A stretch of 64,000 nucleotides of DNA. It comes from Poecilobothrus nobilitatus. Its lineage: Eukaryota; Arthropoda; Insecta; Diptera; Dolichopodidae. Where the stretch lies: positions 240,709,825-240,773,824 of the forward strand of contig OX352774.1 in assembly GCA_947095535.1 (NCBI GenBank), read 5' to 3'. Below are positions 37,743 through 50,760 of the stretch, one piece after another. Each line of letters begins with the position of its first letter. Position 1 is the stretch's first letter. Under the pieces are notes generated by a model. That model was given only the letters and a program-made list of their open reading frames with translations, made no database searches and was not told where the DNA came from. Position numbers and translations under genes: made by a program.

Positions 37743-39321
37743 TTATACCCGTACGATAGGATCGGGTATAATAAAATTACTCCTCCGTTTGTAACACCTC
37801 GAAATAAGCGAGCTAGATATACCTTCAAAGGTATGGATCGGATCAGAAAAAAATTCTAAGACTTTTGAGCCATGTCCGTCCGTCCGTCCGTCAGCACGCT
37901 AACTCAAAAACTAAGAAAGCTAGAATCTTGAAATTTACACAAAATATTTTGGGAGTAATTTGTAGGTTCCCTATTTTTTTTGGTTGAGTTTGGAGCAAGC
38001 CTTAGGGTAGCTCTCGAACACCTAACTTTTAGATCCCCACATTTTTTTTGCAATAGAGCTATGAAATTTTAACTACTGATAGATCTCACAAAAATATTAA
38101 TTTTATTTTTAATAACTTTTTTTTGTAGCCCCACCCGTTACGGAGCTACAGCTCCCCAAAGGTTCAAAAAAGCTCTATATTTAAATTGTTATAGCACAAG
38201 TTGTATAAGGTATATCTTCATTTTGAAAACGCCAAATGATTACTACTTTCATTAGCTTTAAAAGTATGTATACAATAAATATATAATTTTGGCATACGGT
38301 GTCTTAATTTACCGTTATGCAAAACTCAAATTTTGCAAAATCCTTTAACCCTTCTATCTTCTAAACGCTTTAAGTTGGAAACTTGAAATTTTGACAGAAG
38401 TTAGATCTTTGAAAATTAGTATGAGTCATTTCAGAAATTTTTTTTGTATCACCCCCTGTTTAGGAGCTGTAAGGGGTCAAAAACTGAAAATTTCCTATTT
38501 TTAAACACCTGTAACTTGAACACCTGTTAAAATTTTTTTGAAGTAATACACAAAAATTAAAGCTCCAACATTATACTCTTATTTCTGTTAACAACTATTT
38601 TTAATAATATAGGGTTACTTTATAATTGACGAAAGTGTTACTTGATTTTTTCAAATTTTCTAACAAATTTCTTTAACGATTTTTTTTTGCATATTGTTTT
38701 ACTCGATAATTTGAAATTGTTGAGGATATAATGCGTAGTACAAAAAAATGTAATTAAATAAACAACATAACGGTTGCTTGAAGAATTTTTATTTATATGA
38801 TATTGATATATATACATACTTATATAATATCATGTTTATTTACATATCGTATATGTCACTAGTGAATGAATGATAAGAGTATAGATGTATATTATATAGC
38901 GCCGTATTTACATACATATATGTATTTTATTGTACTTATAAGAAATTTTTCTGTCAATGGAATATTTAAATATAATATAATATAATATTTAAAATTATAT
39001 TTACTGTTTTGTACTTAGTAAATTTAATATACATTTACCGCTTAGTATTAAATGGTACTATAGAATATTTGAAAAAGTTTTGGATTGATAATCGTTATGT
39101 GGAAGGTTAGAATCATCTTTTGAAGAATGTACATATAAACATATAGTTTGAATATATGTACAACCCATAGTTCTAGAAATTATAAAATTCACCCAAATTA
39201 TTTTAAAATACTAAAATATTAAAAAAATAATATTGTAAGCAGAGTGACAGGCTGTGAACATACTAACGGTTCGTACGGGTATCTAAGAGTTGATAAAGTC
39301 AACTGTATTCTTCCTCGTTTT
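37743..39321 (+). mobile_element. DINE-1-like Helentron element, copy A
   Basis: A 1.58-kb non-coding element nearly identical to 54505-56091. The 5' end TTATACCCGTACGATAGGAT can fold back on itself (CCCGTACGATAGGATCGGG). A 12-bp subterminal inverted repeat, ATACCCGTACGA, recurs as TCGTACGGGTAT at 39271-39282. GCCATGTCCGTCCGTCCGTC follows the 5' region. The 3' end has the hairpin AGTTGA-TAAAG-TCAACT and ends TATTCTTCCTCGTTTT. Drosophila DINE-1/INE-1 has the same layout: TATACCC start, (CCGT)n block, subterminal inverted repeat, 3' hairpin, CTTGTTTT-like end, no target duplication. Flanks differ from copy B, so the two are separate insertions rather than a segmental duplication. Movement would need a Rep/helicase protein made elsewhere. 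Confidence 0.9.
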
Positions 39322-42300
39322 GCCGTTAAAATTCTAATAAAATCCCATAATATACAAGGCTAATATAATATCCTAACAGGATTCAGAAATTACTTATCAT
39401 AGCTTATACATCAGAAATAATTTATCATTTGATACTAATAATAAAAGACTAACTTAATACTTTCATATGTATATAAATTATTAAATTGTAAACAAAAGAT
39501 TCGAGTATCGCAAAAGGGTTAATAATTGTTGTGTATTAGTTTTAATAGAGTTTAGCTCGTGCCAAAAGATATCACAAAACTGAAAGTAGATGTTAATACA
39601 CATACATTAAAAATTAAATAAAAAAAAAAAATTTTTTTTTTAACAATTTAATATGTACTAGGTATACCTATATATTTGCTATATGGATATATATATATAT
39701 ATAATCACAATGAATGATGGGAGTGTTTTTACTTAAAAAAAAAAAACAACATAGCGCATAATTGATATTATTTTCTTATTTTGTTTTGGCATGTGTCTTT
39801 TACTACCGAATTTTCGGTGTTAGTTTAGTGATGATAAGTCACCTAACAGAAAATAATAAAAGAAAAATAATTTTTTTTTTTCAAATGTTGTTAAAAAATA
39901 GGTACCATACATACTATTTTTTTATTTCATTTTTATTTACTTATATATATTTTTTTTTCCATTTTTTTAAGTATTTGCGCACACTATTGAAATTAAGTTC
40001 CGTATTTAACATCTTCAGGGATTTTTTTTTTATATTTTACTATGAGATCAAAATATAGGACAAATATTTGTTATTATATTTGTAATAATGTATGTTTATG
40101 TGTCAAAGTACAAGAATGCTATTAAGTATAACCAGGTATAACCATAATATGTATCAGTATCATATTTGTTTGCATATTATTTAAATGTTATGACATAATT
40201 TTTTAAAAGTTCTATGCCAAATTTTATATTTTGAATAAACTACTCAAATTATATATGAAAATGGTTAATTGACATATTGAATTTGAAAAGATGTTTTATA
40301 ATGACTAATACATAGTTTAACAGAATTTATCTTTAAACTACAATTAATTGTCGATAAACTTTTAAATTTTTATAGGTGTGTTAAATTAACATTAATTTTC
40401 CCTTGTAAGTTTTTTTTTTATACTGAAGACATTGTTATTTTGAAATTGAAAGTTAAAGTTTCTGTTGGATAATAAACAGAATCTGAAAATAAATACTAAA
40501 TTTATATTTTTATTTAATTCTTATAAAAGATAATAGATGTCGCACAAATAAAATAAATAATTATTTGCGTTCAATAGTTTTGTATAATATAGCTATACAG
40601 TCGAGTAATTAACGGTTTAGTAAAAAGAAGCTGAAACTTACTCAAATATGAATAATAAATAAGTTAGTAAATGCTCTATGCTCGTTATAGGAGTGGAACA
40701 TATATATATTTCTATTATGAATGTCTTATTTAATTTCAAAAATCATCATACGTATCTGTAATATTTAATTTTCAAAAAATTGTCTGTTTATATTTAAAGG
40801 GGTTAAAGCAAATCAACAGGTTTTAAAATCTAAAGTTTGATTTGGTTTGATTTGCATGACTTCTTTGCTCTAGCATAGGTCAAGTAGCATAAATAAAATA
40901 CATTTTAGTACCATTTTATATATTATATACATTTACTTATATATATATATGGCTATAGCAATAAAAAGATTTTTATTTGAAAATTATTTTATTCAGTAAA
41001 AATCTATAGAACTGTAATATGTATGACTTTTAAATCTCCGAAATTCTAAACAAAGTATATAACAAAACAAAATTTTAAACATACTTTTGATAAGAATTTG
41101 TTGTAACATACTGTACTAAAAATGATTATTTTTGTTTCTTATAGATTAAATTCTTGTATAAATATATATATATATATATATATCTGTTTTGACTGACGAC
41201 TGACTGACATTATAATTATTATGATTTCAATATTAATTATAAAAACGAAATTGACTAATAATTTTTATTTTTCGGTTTATTTTCTTTCCTTTTCACCAAG
41301 AAGTCTAATCTAATTTAAAAGAATACCCAATAGATTCTTATCTCTGAAACTTATGGCAAACAAAAGAAAAAAAGAAAAAAATATGGAATACAAATACTAT
41401 CGACTAACACAACTATTAACTACAACACACAACTATTCTTTTTTCAAATAATTCCCAAAAATAAAAAAAAAAAACAAAAAAAAAAAAAGGAAGGAAAATC
41501 TTACAAAAAAAAAAAAAATCATAAAAACACGAATTGTTGAATACATTAGCCCAGTTATTGCTTTACGTTTTTGTTTTTTCGTTAACAAAAAAATTTCAAT
41601 AAAAATTTTTGTAACCAACATGACATTTTTTAAGTCTGTTAAATTTTTTTTTGTTTGGTATCTGATTTTTTTAACTACCGGTTAAAAATTTATCAATTTT
41701 CAGAATGCCGATATTTTTTTTTTAAACGCCACAAACACAATTATATATAACTATATATATATTATTATATTAAATGTATACTTTGTACGAAAGAGCAAGA
41801 TAGTTAACATTTAAAGAGAAAGAAAAATGTAGACAGAATGAGAAGACAAAAACAAATTAGTATAGCTATTAACGGCCTCTAGATTTTGAATATCAACAAA
41901 AAACCAAAATAAAAACAAAAAGAAAAATTTAAAAGAAGTTGTAAAAATTCATTGGTTTATTAGCATATTTTTTTGTTTTTTTTTTTTTTTTACGACATAC
42001 CGATTAATCAGTATATCTATTGTATGATCATTCCTTTAGTGATCTTTTATTTACTATATATATATAAATATTTTTTATATAAAATTTTTGTTTAAATCAA
42101 AAACAAAAAAAAAAAAAAAATTTTACAACCCAAAAGATGAAAAAAGATTTATTTTCGATCTTGATTTATATTTAAAAATTATAATTAAGTTTAAAGACCA
42201 TCGATCTATTCGATCATTCGATACATTATGTATATATAGTATAATATTAAATAGTGTTGATAATACCCCGACCCGATCATTATTATTATGAATATTATAA

Positions 42301-45259
42301 TTATTAATTTTTTTTTTTTTTTTGCGTTTTAAATTCGTTTTAGTGAATCGTTTTTAGTGTAGGATTTTGTATATATATATATATATATACCTATATGTAC
42401 GATATATATATCTACAAATTTTATGTTATATCAATTGATTTAACGTAAAATTTATTCATTTTTATATTTTTAATTTATAATTTTATAAGAGGAACAAAAA
42501 AAGAAAAAGAGCGATTATTTAAATTATTTGTTGATTATAAAATATTCAAAATAAAATAACCCCGACAATTGATGTGTATTTTTATATACCAAAACAATTA
42601 ATTAATTAAAGAAAATGCATTTTATGGAAAAATCAATTAATTTCAACGAATTTTGACTTTATAAATATTAGAATCAGAAGGCTAGAAAATATTATAGTTA
42701 AGTATGATGATATTATTTTAAGAAAAGTATAATATATAGAAGTGATGAGTGATGACATATAGGTGGGTATCACAAAGTTCAGGCCTCCAACTTAAGAGTA
42801 TCTATTCAGAATTATAAAAAATGAAAGGATATGGTGTAATTGACCCAGAACCTTCAATATCTGGAGCACGTATTAAATGTTTAGTGTTTAATAAAATGAA
42901 TTATGTTTTACATTATTTTATATAAAGTACTTTTTAAACTTTTCACAGCCGTGGAAAACTTTATTAGACACACAAAAATTTTCATTACTTTCTATGAAAG
43001 CTTTTTCCGTAGTTTTTTTTTACATTAACATTCTATATTTAAAGATGACAAAAAACATCATTCTGTTATTGACCATAGACCATAAACATTCAAACATTCA
43101 ACCGATAATCAAAACTAAGTCAAAATATAAATTAAAATTTTTTTTTATTTTTTCTCCAACTAATTTTTTGACGTTAAAATGGTTGGCAAAAATGTCAATG
43201 TCAAAATGTCATACATAAATTGTATTCTATGTATAACCACGAAAAAAAAATTTTAATTTTAACAAATTATTCTTCAAATTTTTCTTCTAATTTTTCTAAA
43301 GTTAGATTTGATGTTAAGTTTCATAGGATTAAAATATGTATGACTTTTCAAACTACACTTACTTCTATAAAGATCTATAAAGAAAAGGAAGGAAATGGAA
43401 TGGGAATCAGAAAATTAATTAATTTATAAAACTTTTTATATTTGTTTTATTATAATGTATAAGAAAATACGTATTTTAAACATAATTATACCACAAAAAT
43501 AAAACAATGTCGATTTTATTACAATACATAATATAAAGTTTGTGTATGAAAAATCCAAGTGTAAGTTTATATTTATAAAATTTCTTTAATATAAAAAGTC
43601 TCTTTTTATATAAAATAAATTAATGGAATTTAATTTAATTTAAACCATTGTTTATGGACAATATCTGTAATATTACTACATAATTACTATATTAGGATCA
43701 TAAAAAAAAAAACAAATTCTAAAAATAATTAATCTGTTTTTTTTTTTTTTTAATTGTAAAAGTTTAAAAATAAAATCTAAAAAAAAACATTTAAAAAGTG
43801 AAGATTTTTTGTTTTTTTCTTTTAAATTGATGAAAGAATCAATAAATTTTAATTAAAGGTATAAAAATGTTTTATTTTTTTTTTTTTTTTTTTTATTAAA
43901 TTACTTTTATTGGAAATTCTGATAATAAAAATGTTGCAAGATTTCATTTTTTTCTTTTTTATTTGATTTTGTATGTTTTATTAAAACTAAAAGAATTCAC
44001 ATTAAAAATTCTAATAATATGTTATGGTAAAAAAAAAAAAAAATTAACTATTTTGTTTTGTTTTTTTTTTTTTTTTTGTTTCTGACCAATTAAGGCAACA
44101 TTTTATTAAACAACAGGAGACATGAACAAAAAGAAAAAAAAAATGTAAAACAAAACAAAAAACAAAAAAAACAAATTCTATAAAAAGATTTTAAAAAAAA
44201 TCACAGAAAAATTCCAAAGTTATTATACAGAATATAAATAATATTAAAAATCTATTTTTAGAACAATTAAATCTATTGATAGAATTTTTTTTTGTTTTTT
44301 TTTAGAATAGAACAACAAAACATTAAAAGTCTATCTAAAATAACATTCTTAAGAGTCTGTCATAAAAATTACATTGTTTTTCATTTTTTTCATATTTTTT
44401 TTTTTTATTTATATTTTTTGTTACTTGCATATTTTCATTAACATTCCATCATCCCTGACATCAATATCATTATCCTGTTCTCATCAAATCTTTTCTTTAC
44501 TTTTTTTTTTATTATTTTTTATTTTTGTTTTTTAAACATAGATGAGATTCTTAAAAACTATATATATACCTAACATTACTGCTACATTGAATTGAAAGAG
44601 TCTATACAATTGAATTTTTAATCATTGAAAGTTAGCCAACCACTAGCATTCCAGTCATCTATTATACATAATATATTATCATTTAACTTTATTGAAAATA
44701 ATAAATAAAAAAAAACCAAAGAATTTCTCAACAGGTCAACAACATTAAAAAAAAAAAAAAAAATTTAATGCATTATTTCTTAAAAAAAAAAAAAAAAACA
44801 CAAAAATCACGAAACAAAGTTCTTTTTTCTTTCTTCAATTCTTTCTTCTAACTAATCAACTGCTTCAACACAACAATTCTTTTTTTTTTTTATTTTTTTC
44901 TTTATTGTAATAAAATTAATGCCTTTCCTCCATAAAAAAAAAAAAAAATTGAAATATAAATTATTTCAATCAGCCAAAAGCAATATTATCAACAATTTTA
45001 ACAAACATTACATAAAAAAAAAAAAAATGTTGTGCATCATGTATCTACAACAAAAAAAAAAAAAAAAAAAAGTAAATACAAAAACAATAACAACGCATTA
45101 GTAACAAACAACAAAAACAACAACAAAACAAAATAAAATTATCCCGATTGAAATTGCATCTGCTTTTATTACTGCATTTTAATCACCATTAAATAATTTG
45201 AAAAATTGCTCATGGAAAATTTATTTATAATATAATATGTAAGTAACAAAATACGTGTA

Positions 45260-45284
45260 CATATATATATATATATATATATAT
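45260..45284. repeat. (AT)n microsatellite
   Basis: Alternating AT run of about 25 bp. Confidence 0.9.
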
Positions 45285-45476
45285 GTATATCCTTAAATCT
45301 AACCAAACATGGTCTGGTAATAATATAAAAAAAAAATATAAACATTAAAACAAAAAAAAAAAATATAAATAAAACTAAAACAAAGTTATAAATGATGCAT
45401 CTTCCATCAAAAGATTTCCTTTTCGTAATCAGTTTTCTTTAATGCCCCAAAGGAATAGAACTGAAATGCAACAATC

Positions 45477-45521
45477 AATCCATCCATCTATGCATCCATC
45501 CATCCATCCTTCTATTCATCC
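45477..45521 (+). repeat. (CATC)n microsatellite
   Basis: CCATCCATCTATGCATCCAT followed by further CCATC units, imperfect at both ends. Confidence 0.9.
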
Positions 45522-45956
45522 GTTTAGTATCCGAAAATATTCTTCTTAATTATATCAGTGAACATCCAAAGAAGGTGTACTTTAATAATACCATCAACAG
45601 AAGCATCTCAACATATACATATACATATTTATATAAATACACATTATTATATATGTGTATTTAAAATTTCAATCAAATGAAGATTGCTTCTGAATCATTA
45701 CAATATTTTTTTCCTTTTCTCCCCATTATTTTTGTTTGATATTTTAAATGATTTGTGTTTTCCCTGGAATGTAAGATTGCATCGTGGTGTGTATTTACCT
45801 TAAATAACCCTAACTTGTAAAAGTGAATTGAACTTTAAAATAAAAAAAAAAAAATTACAAAAAAAATTGCATTCATTGCATTTTATTTTTTTATACCTGT
45901 ACGAAACGAATATAGTTAGAAGGGCATAATAAATTTGTCATTACGTTTCCGAAACT

Positions 45957-45964
45957 GTAAAATT
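45957..45964. repeat. SINE target-site duplication, left copy
   Basis: GTAAAATT just before the T run that is the complement of the SINE tail; repeated exactly at 46159-46166. Confidence 0.78.
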
Positions 45965-46158
45965 TTTTTTTTTTTTAATGCATTTCTCTGCCACATAAAT
46001 GTGAACAGAAAATTATACAGTCTTTCCTGTTCAGGCGTGACTGTAAATGTCATAAGGGGGAATAACTCTTACGACGTGTGTGGGATTTGAACCCACACTC
46101 CCTCGGTGTTTACATCGTATTTTACACGCTCTTACCCACTAGGCCACCGAGACCCCAA
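45965..46158 (-). mobile_element. tRNA-derived SINE nested in a DINE-like element
   Basis: A 194-bp minus-strand copy inserted in the DINE-like element and flanked by GTAAAATT on both sides. On the minus strand it has GGGGTCTCGGTGGCCTAGTG, an A box TGGCCTAGTGG and a B box GGTTCAAATCC. The body holds CACACGTCGTAAGAG, CCCCCTTATGAC and CACGCCTGAAC, ending in GCAGAGAAATGCATT and an A run. The body stem GTCGTAAG/CTTATGAC is kept with one changed pair. Confidence 0.93.
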
Positions 46159-46166
46159 GTAAAATT
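46159..46166. repeat. SINE target-site duplication, right copy
   Basis: GTAAAATT directly after the 5' (tRNA-like) end of the minus-strand SINE, separated only by the terminal AA assigned to the SINE. Confidence 0.75.
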
Positions 46167-46432
46167 GTTAAAATAGATAAGGAAAAGTTATGTATGTATT
46201 TTTGTTCTGGGTTGAATTCTGAGTCGATTTAGTTATGTACATCTATATTCGTCTGTTCGACTGTCCGTCTGATCGGTAACTGAAAAACATAATAGAGGAT
46301 TCTGAAATTTTTATTCTAGTATCGATATAATTCAGTATCTGAAATAAATATCGGAAATATGCCGACAACTTATCAATAAAACATAAAATATCCTAGAGTT
46401 GATACAGTTAACTCTACACATTTTCTCGTTTT

Positions 46433-48074
46433 ATGTTATTTTTATTTTACAAGATACATTCAAAAGTAAGTGATTCAAAAAAGTGATAGCAATATACAAA
46501 AAGAAAAATCTCAGACATAATTTCTGTTTTTTTTTTTTTGTTTTTTGTTTTTTTGGTTGAAAGTTGGTCACCTACAGTTATTGCAAATCTAAAACAACAA
46601 AAAAAAAAAAAGCAAATTTTAATAATGAATTTGTTAGTTAAAACGTAATAAATGATTAAATTGGATTTTTGGAATTATTGTATTGGTTTTTGGGATTGTA
46701 TTTGCGAAAAATTTTGTGATGTATACCATCTCTCATATATTTCTTTGTAATGCAATGTAATGCGAATTTTTTCTGACGACATTTTAACAACATGTAATAA
46801 TTTAATTTTGTTTTTTTTTTTTTTTTTTTTTTTTATTCTGCATGGCAACTTTTAATAGCTTGTTATATAGCGATCTTTGTTATACTTTGTAATAGCAATA
46901 TAAATTACAATTAAAGTTTATCTATAAATAGAAAATATAAAATATTTATCAAATTCTTGACTAACTGCCATTTAATTCCTTATTTGAACATATAATTTCC
47001 ATTGAATGTTAATCAAAGAAGAACAAAGTAAAAATTCTTATAAAAAGGGTATTTTAATTTTAAGTTATTTTAAGTCTCAAAAAAAAAAAAAAAATTTTTT
47101 TTTCTGAATTATTCAAGATTTTTTTTATTGCGTTAGGAAATTTTTTATAGTAACAACAAAACCATCATAATAATACATATAATATATATTTTTTTTTTTT
47201 CTTTTTGATTTTCGAATTCACATATAAAAGATTTTAAGTACTCATAGATACTTACATACTTTTATATACAGGTAATTTAATTTCTCATCACATTGTTTCA
47301 AATCAATTTGAACATACATATCTATATAGTAAAATTGCAATCAATTGAAAATTCCTTTTTTGGAAATACTATCATTTTTATTTTATTAGTCTACTGTGTG
47401 ATTTGTGATACCAACAATATGATGATTGTGTTGTATAGATGTTAATAATAATAATTACAATAAAAGACAATGATGAAGTATTTTTTTTTTTTGCTTTCGT
47501 AAAGTAAAAGAAAGAGAAAGATAGAGAAATGTAAGTATTAAATTCAAAAAAAAAAAGGTATAATAATATTTTTTTTTTTATTTTGTTACATGAAATGTGC
47601 CTAAGAAGAGTTGCATAGTTTTTTTTTTTTTTCTGTTTTATTGTTTTTTATTTTTTTATTTCTTAAAAAAAATCCGAAAATTTCTTCTTACGTGATAGCT
47701 ATAACATCTTCGTTGGTTAACTGGTTGCTTGGTTGGTTAGTTAAAACCAGTTCATGCGGTAATAATAAGATTTTCATTATGTATTATGTTTCTTTCTCTT
47801 TGTTTTTTAAATTCTCTTTTTGTAGTTATTTTTTTTAATCATTAAATGCAATTTTTTTATGTGTAAATTCAATTGTTCATGCCAACCAACTATCAGAAAT
47901 AATATTTAATAGCAAAAAAAAAAAAAAAAAAAAAAATTATGAATATTAATAAATTATTTTAAATTAGATTTTAAAATTAAAATAAAAGAGACTGAATAAT
48001 CTAAAATAAAATTGAAATACATCATTTTTTTTTTTTTTTTAAATAAAGAATTCTTATATTATTTTAAAGAGTTT
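46433..48074. other. AT-rich non-coding stretch
   Basis: No gene is seen. It holds a 24-T run at 46811-46834 and several other homopolymers. The frame at 47611-47838 is translated from T-rich DNA. Confidence 0.65.
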
Positions 48075-48267
48075 AGGGCGCTATTACACCAACCAGTTAT
48101 CAGTAATCAAATATGTAATCATTTTTTTGATATGTGAACGCTTATTATATTATTCAAAACTTTATTGAGTTATTAACAAATATGGCTTTGGTGCAACATA
48201 AACTTATCAAAAAATTGATTATTTTGATTATTTGATTCGTTATAAGTGGTTGGTGTAATATGGCCCT
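48075..48267. mobile_element. Long-TIR MITE, copy 2
   Basis: Relative of 1086-1248 with sharper ends. Left AGGGCGCTATTACACCAACC, right (complement) AGGGCCATATTACACCAACC, agreeing at 18 of 20 positions. The arms continue through GTTATCAGTAATCAAATA and TTTTTTGAT. The centre is about 65 bp of AT-rich DNA with no coding. The flanks (GAGTTT and GGACCC) show no convincing target duplication. Confidence 0.8.
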
Positions 48268-50339
48268 GGACCCTGGTTATATAATATCAATATTAATAAT
48301 AATATCTGATCAAATTGCTTTTAAAATTGAATCTGATCGAGAGAATATCTAGAAGTACAAACTAACCATTTTTTTTTAAACTATTTAAAATCAATCAAGT
48401 CAAAATTAGCTGAGTTTAAAAATTATCTCTTAAGTTTGAATAATAATATTTGAAGAATAATATTTGTAGTAACACTTACTTGCTCTTCAAAATTTGAACA
48501 GATAATCCTTTAAATTTTATAACATAAATCTTAACCTGTCATAAATTAAAATCTTAAATATCATTTTATAAAAATTAATATAATTCTGTTGCATGTCATT
48601 TTATTTGAATTTCTATTGATTTAATCTACATACATAGGTACATATATATATGTATATAGTTAAATGTTATATCTGTTATGCTTATGTAATTTGAATAATT
48701 CATTCATTTTCAAGGGCTTGTCATAAGACATTTGAATGCATATATGTATTATGTACATATCTCGATCGGATGTTATATTATTTTAATTTTAAAGTATCTG
48801 TTTATTTTTGTATTTTATTTTTAATTTTTGTTTTTTTCAATATTTATCTTAAGTATACTATTAAGTATATAGATAAATCTTTTCATCAATTGTGATTTCA
48901 ATTCCAATGTTATACTTATTTTACCAATATACAAGTATATGAAGTAAACGATGCATTACCGACCGACCTTTAATGCCGTTACCACTCCGTTACATTTGAT
49001 AAATATCAGAATTATGATTAATATCAGAATCTTAAAATAATATGGAAAACAAATTATGGCGGGAAAATGGCGGGGAAAATTTTTCGAGGGGCTGAGGATG
49101 TATTTAAGACAATATCTTTTTTTTTTTTTATGCGATTTTTCATTTTATATATGTATAAATTTTGCACAAATAAAGGCGGAAATTAAAATAACAAAAAAAA
49201 AAAAAATAAAAAAATCAAAAATAAAACGTACTACAAACACAAGAACAAAAAAAAAAAAATTTTGAAATTAAAAAAAAAATATTCTAAAAAGATAATGTTA
49301 CATTTTTTTTTCAATTCGTTTTTTTTTTATTTCTTATGCTAAAACTGCGTAAACTATACAATGCTCAAAACCATGTCTCAAAACTTAAAAAAAAAAAAAA
49401 AAACATGACGTATGTATTATACGCCTATTCATGATATGTAAATATATTGCAATAATACATACTATTATATAGATAGCTATTAAAATGAGTAAATAGCGTT
49501 TGTTTGAATATGTATCAGTTCGTTTGTCAGGTATAATTCCACAGATATATATCTGAAAGATATAAAACGGTATTTGAAATAGATGTTCATCATACCGTAA
49601 AACATTATTTTGAAATTTCATATTCCCCGGTGTATATACATATATATAATTTTTTTTTTGCGATTCGCAAATCATAACTTATATTTTATATATTAAAAAT
49701 AGTGTTGGCTAAAAATGTGACATAATATCAGGAATTAATCGATTAAGATTTATTCGCTATGAAACAGAGATAATAAATAGAAAAAATAAAAACTTTATAA
49801 ATCATATGCAAAACCAAATAGAAATCCTTGCGGGGAACTAACTATAAAAAATCGTAGTCCAAAATATAGCGTTTGGTAATTTTCTTTGTAGATTAACTAC
49901 TACAAAGGTATTCACAATTTATCAACATTTTATATCAATAGCAGGCTAATAGCCTTTGAAAAACAAAACAAAAGACTTCAAAGTTCAGAGATATTTTTAA
50001 TGGCAGAATTTCAAAACAAAAAATACTTACTTAAAATTAAAAGTATAAAAAGAGAGTCCAGACTTAAAGTGGAAGTTAATAAAGATTCTTTGTTAAAGTT
50101 AAATGTCTTCAATTTATAAAAAAAAATATATATTACTATTTCTAATTGCTAGAGCATTTATCGTCAAGTTTTCACATTTAATTTTCGATCTTAAAACAAT
50201 ATAAACTGACCCCGTTATTAAATACATATATCAATTCTAAACTTTATATTCTTATTTAATTTTCAAAAAGTTTAGTAAATTTCAGCAAAAATAAAAGATA
50301 TTAAATTTTTTAAGGTATCTTTAATTGATTTTAACAATT
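48268..50339. other. AT-rich non-coding stretch
   Basis: No gene is supported. A GC-richer patch at 49055-49110 (GGCGGGAAAATGGCGGGGAA) and the minus-strand frame at 49385-49675 have no recognisable family features. Confidence 0.6.
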
Positions 50340-50760
50340 TTAAATGTTTGGAAAGTTTTGTTAACCCGTTCCGGCGCTACAAAATTTTAGAGAAATTTTC
50401 GTTCTTTCATGATCATGTCTATAATACTGGTTGACCGATTAAATTCAAATTTTATAAAAATGTAGTTTCTTAGCAAAAAAGTTCTCTGGATAAATAAGGT
50501 GACAATTCGTTAACTTGTTCCTGGAACTTGTCAAAAACAATTCCATCCGAAATCGTATCTAAAAAAACAAGTTTGACAAATTTTGGGGAAGTTCCGTTAA
50601 CTTTTTCCCACACTACAACATTTTAAAGTTATTTTCATCATTTCGTTGTCTATACTGACCACCATCTCGAAAAAATATCTTATTTTGATTAAATATTTTT
50701 TTTACTAAAAAAACGAAATGTTAATTATTAATTTGTTAAAATATTGCCGAAACTGTTATA
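50340..50760 (+). repeat. Imperfect tandem duplication, about 236-bp period
   Basis: GTTAACCCGTTCCGGCGCTA with ACAAAATTTTAGAGAAATTT and a TGTCTATAATACTGG block (from 50360) is echoed from 50596 by GTTAACTTTTTCCCACACTA, ACAACATTTTAAAGTTATTT and TGTCTATACTGACC. It is diverged and non-coding. Possibly an old repeat element of unknown type. Confidence 0.6.

Larger units (their letters stand above)
39322..45890. other. AT-rich non-coding stretch
   Basis: No gene is established. TA repeats lie at 41162-41183, 42369-42388 and 45260-45284, a CATC repeat lies near 45480, and A/T runs are frequent. The segment 42740-43440 is less monotonous and is discussed as a finding. The frame at 39762-40058 is Phe/Tyr-rich and unconvincing. 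Confidence 0.65.
45891..46432 (+). mobile_element. Short DINE-like Helentron element carrying a nested SINE
   Basis: It begins TTATACCTGTACGAAACGAA and continues with AATTTGTCATTACGTTTCC. It includes a GTCTGTTCGACTGTCCGTCTG stretch corresponding to the (CCGT)n block. It ends with hairpin TAGAGTT-GATACAGTT-AACTCTA (46394-46416), then CACATTTTCTCGTTTT. Without the 194-bp SINE and its duplicated 8 bp, the element is about 340 bp. It is clearly diverged from the 37743/54505 pair and belongs to another subfamily. Confidence 0.8.

Noticed and set aside
39762..40058. 98-codon plus-strand frame, the longest open frame
   Set aside because: Composition is dominated by Phe, Tyr, Ile and Leu from T-rich DNA, with no recognisable motif and no splice or start context.
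49385..49675. 96-codon minus-strand frame
   Set aside because: The ends are homopolymer-derived and the middle shows no family similarity I can identify, so it is not supportable as a gene.
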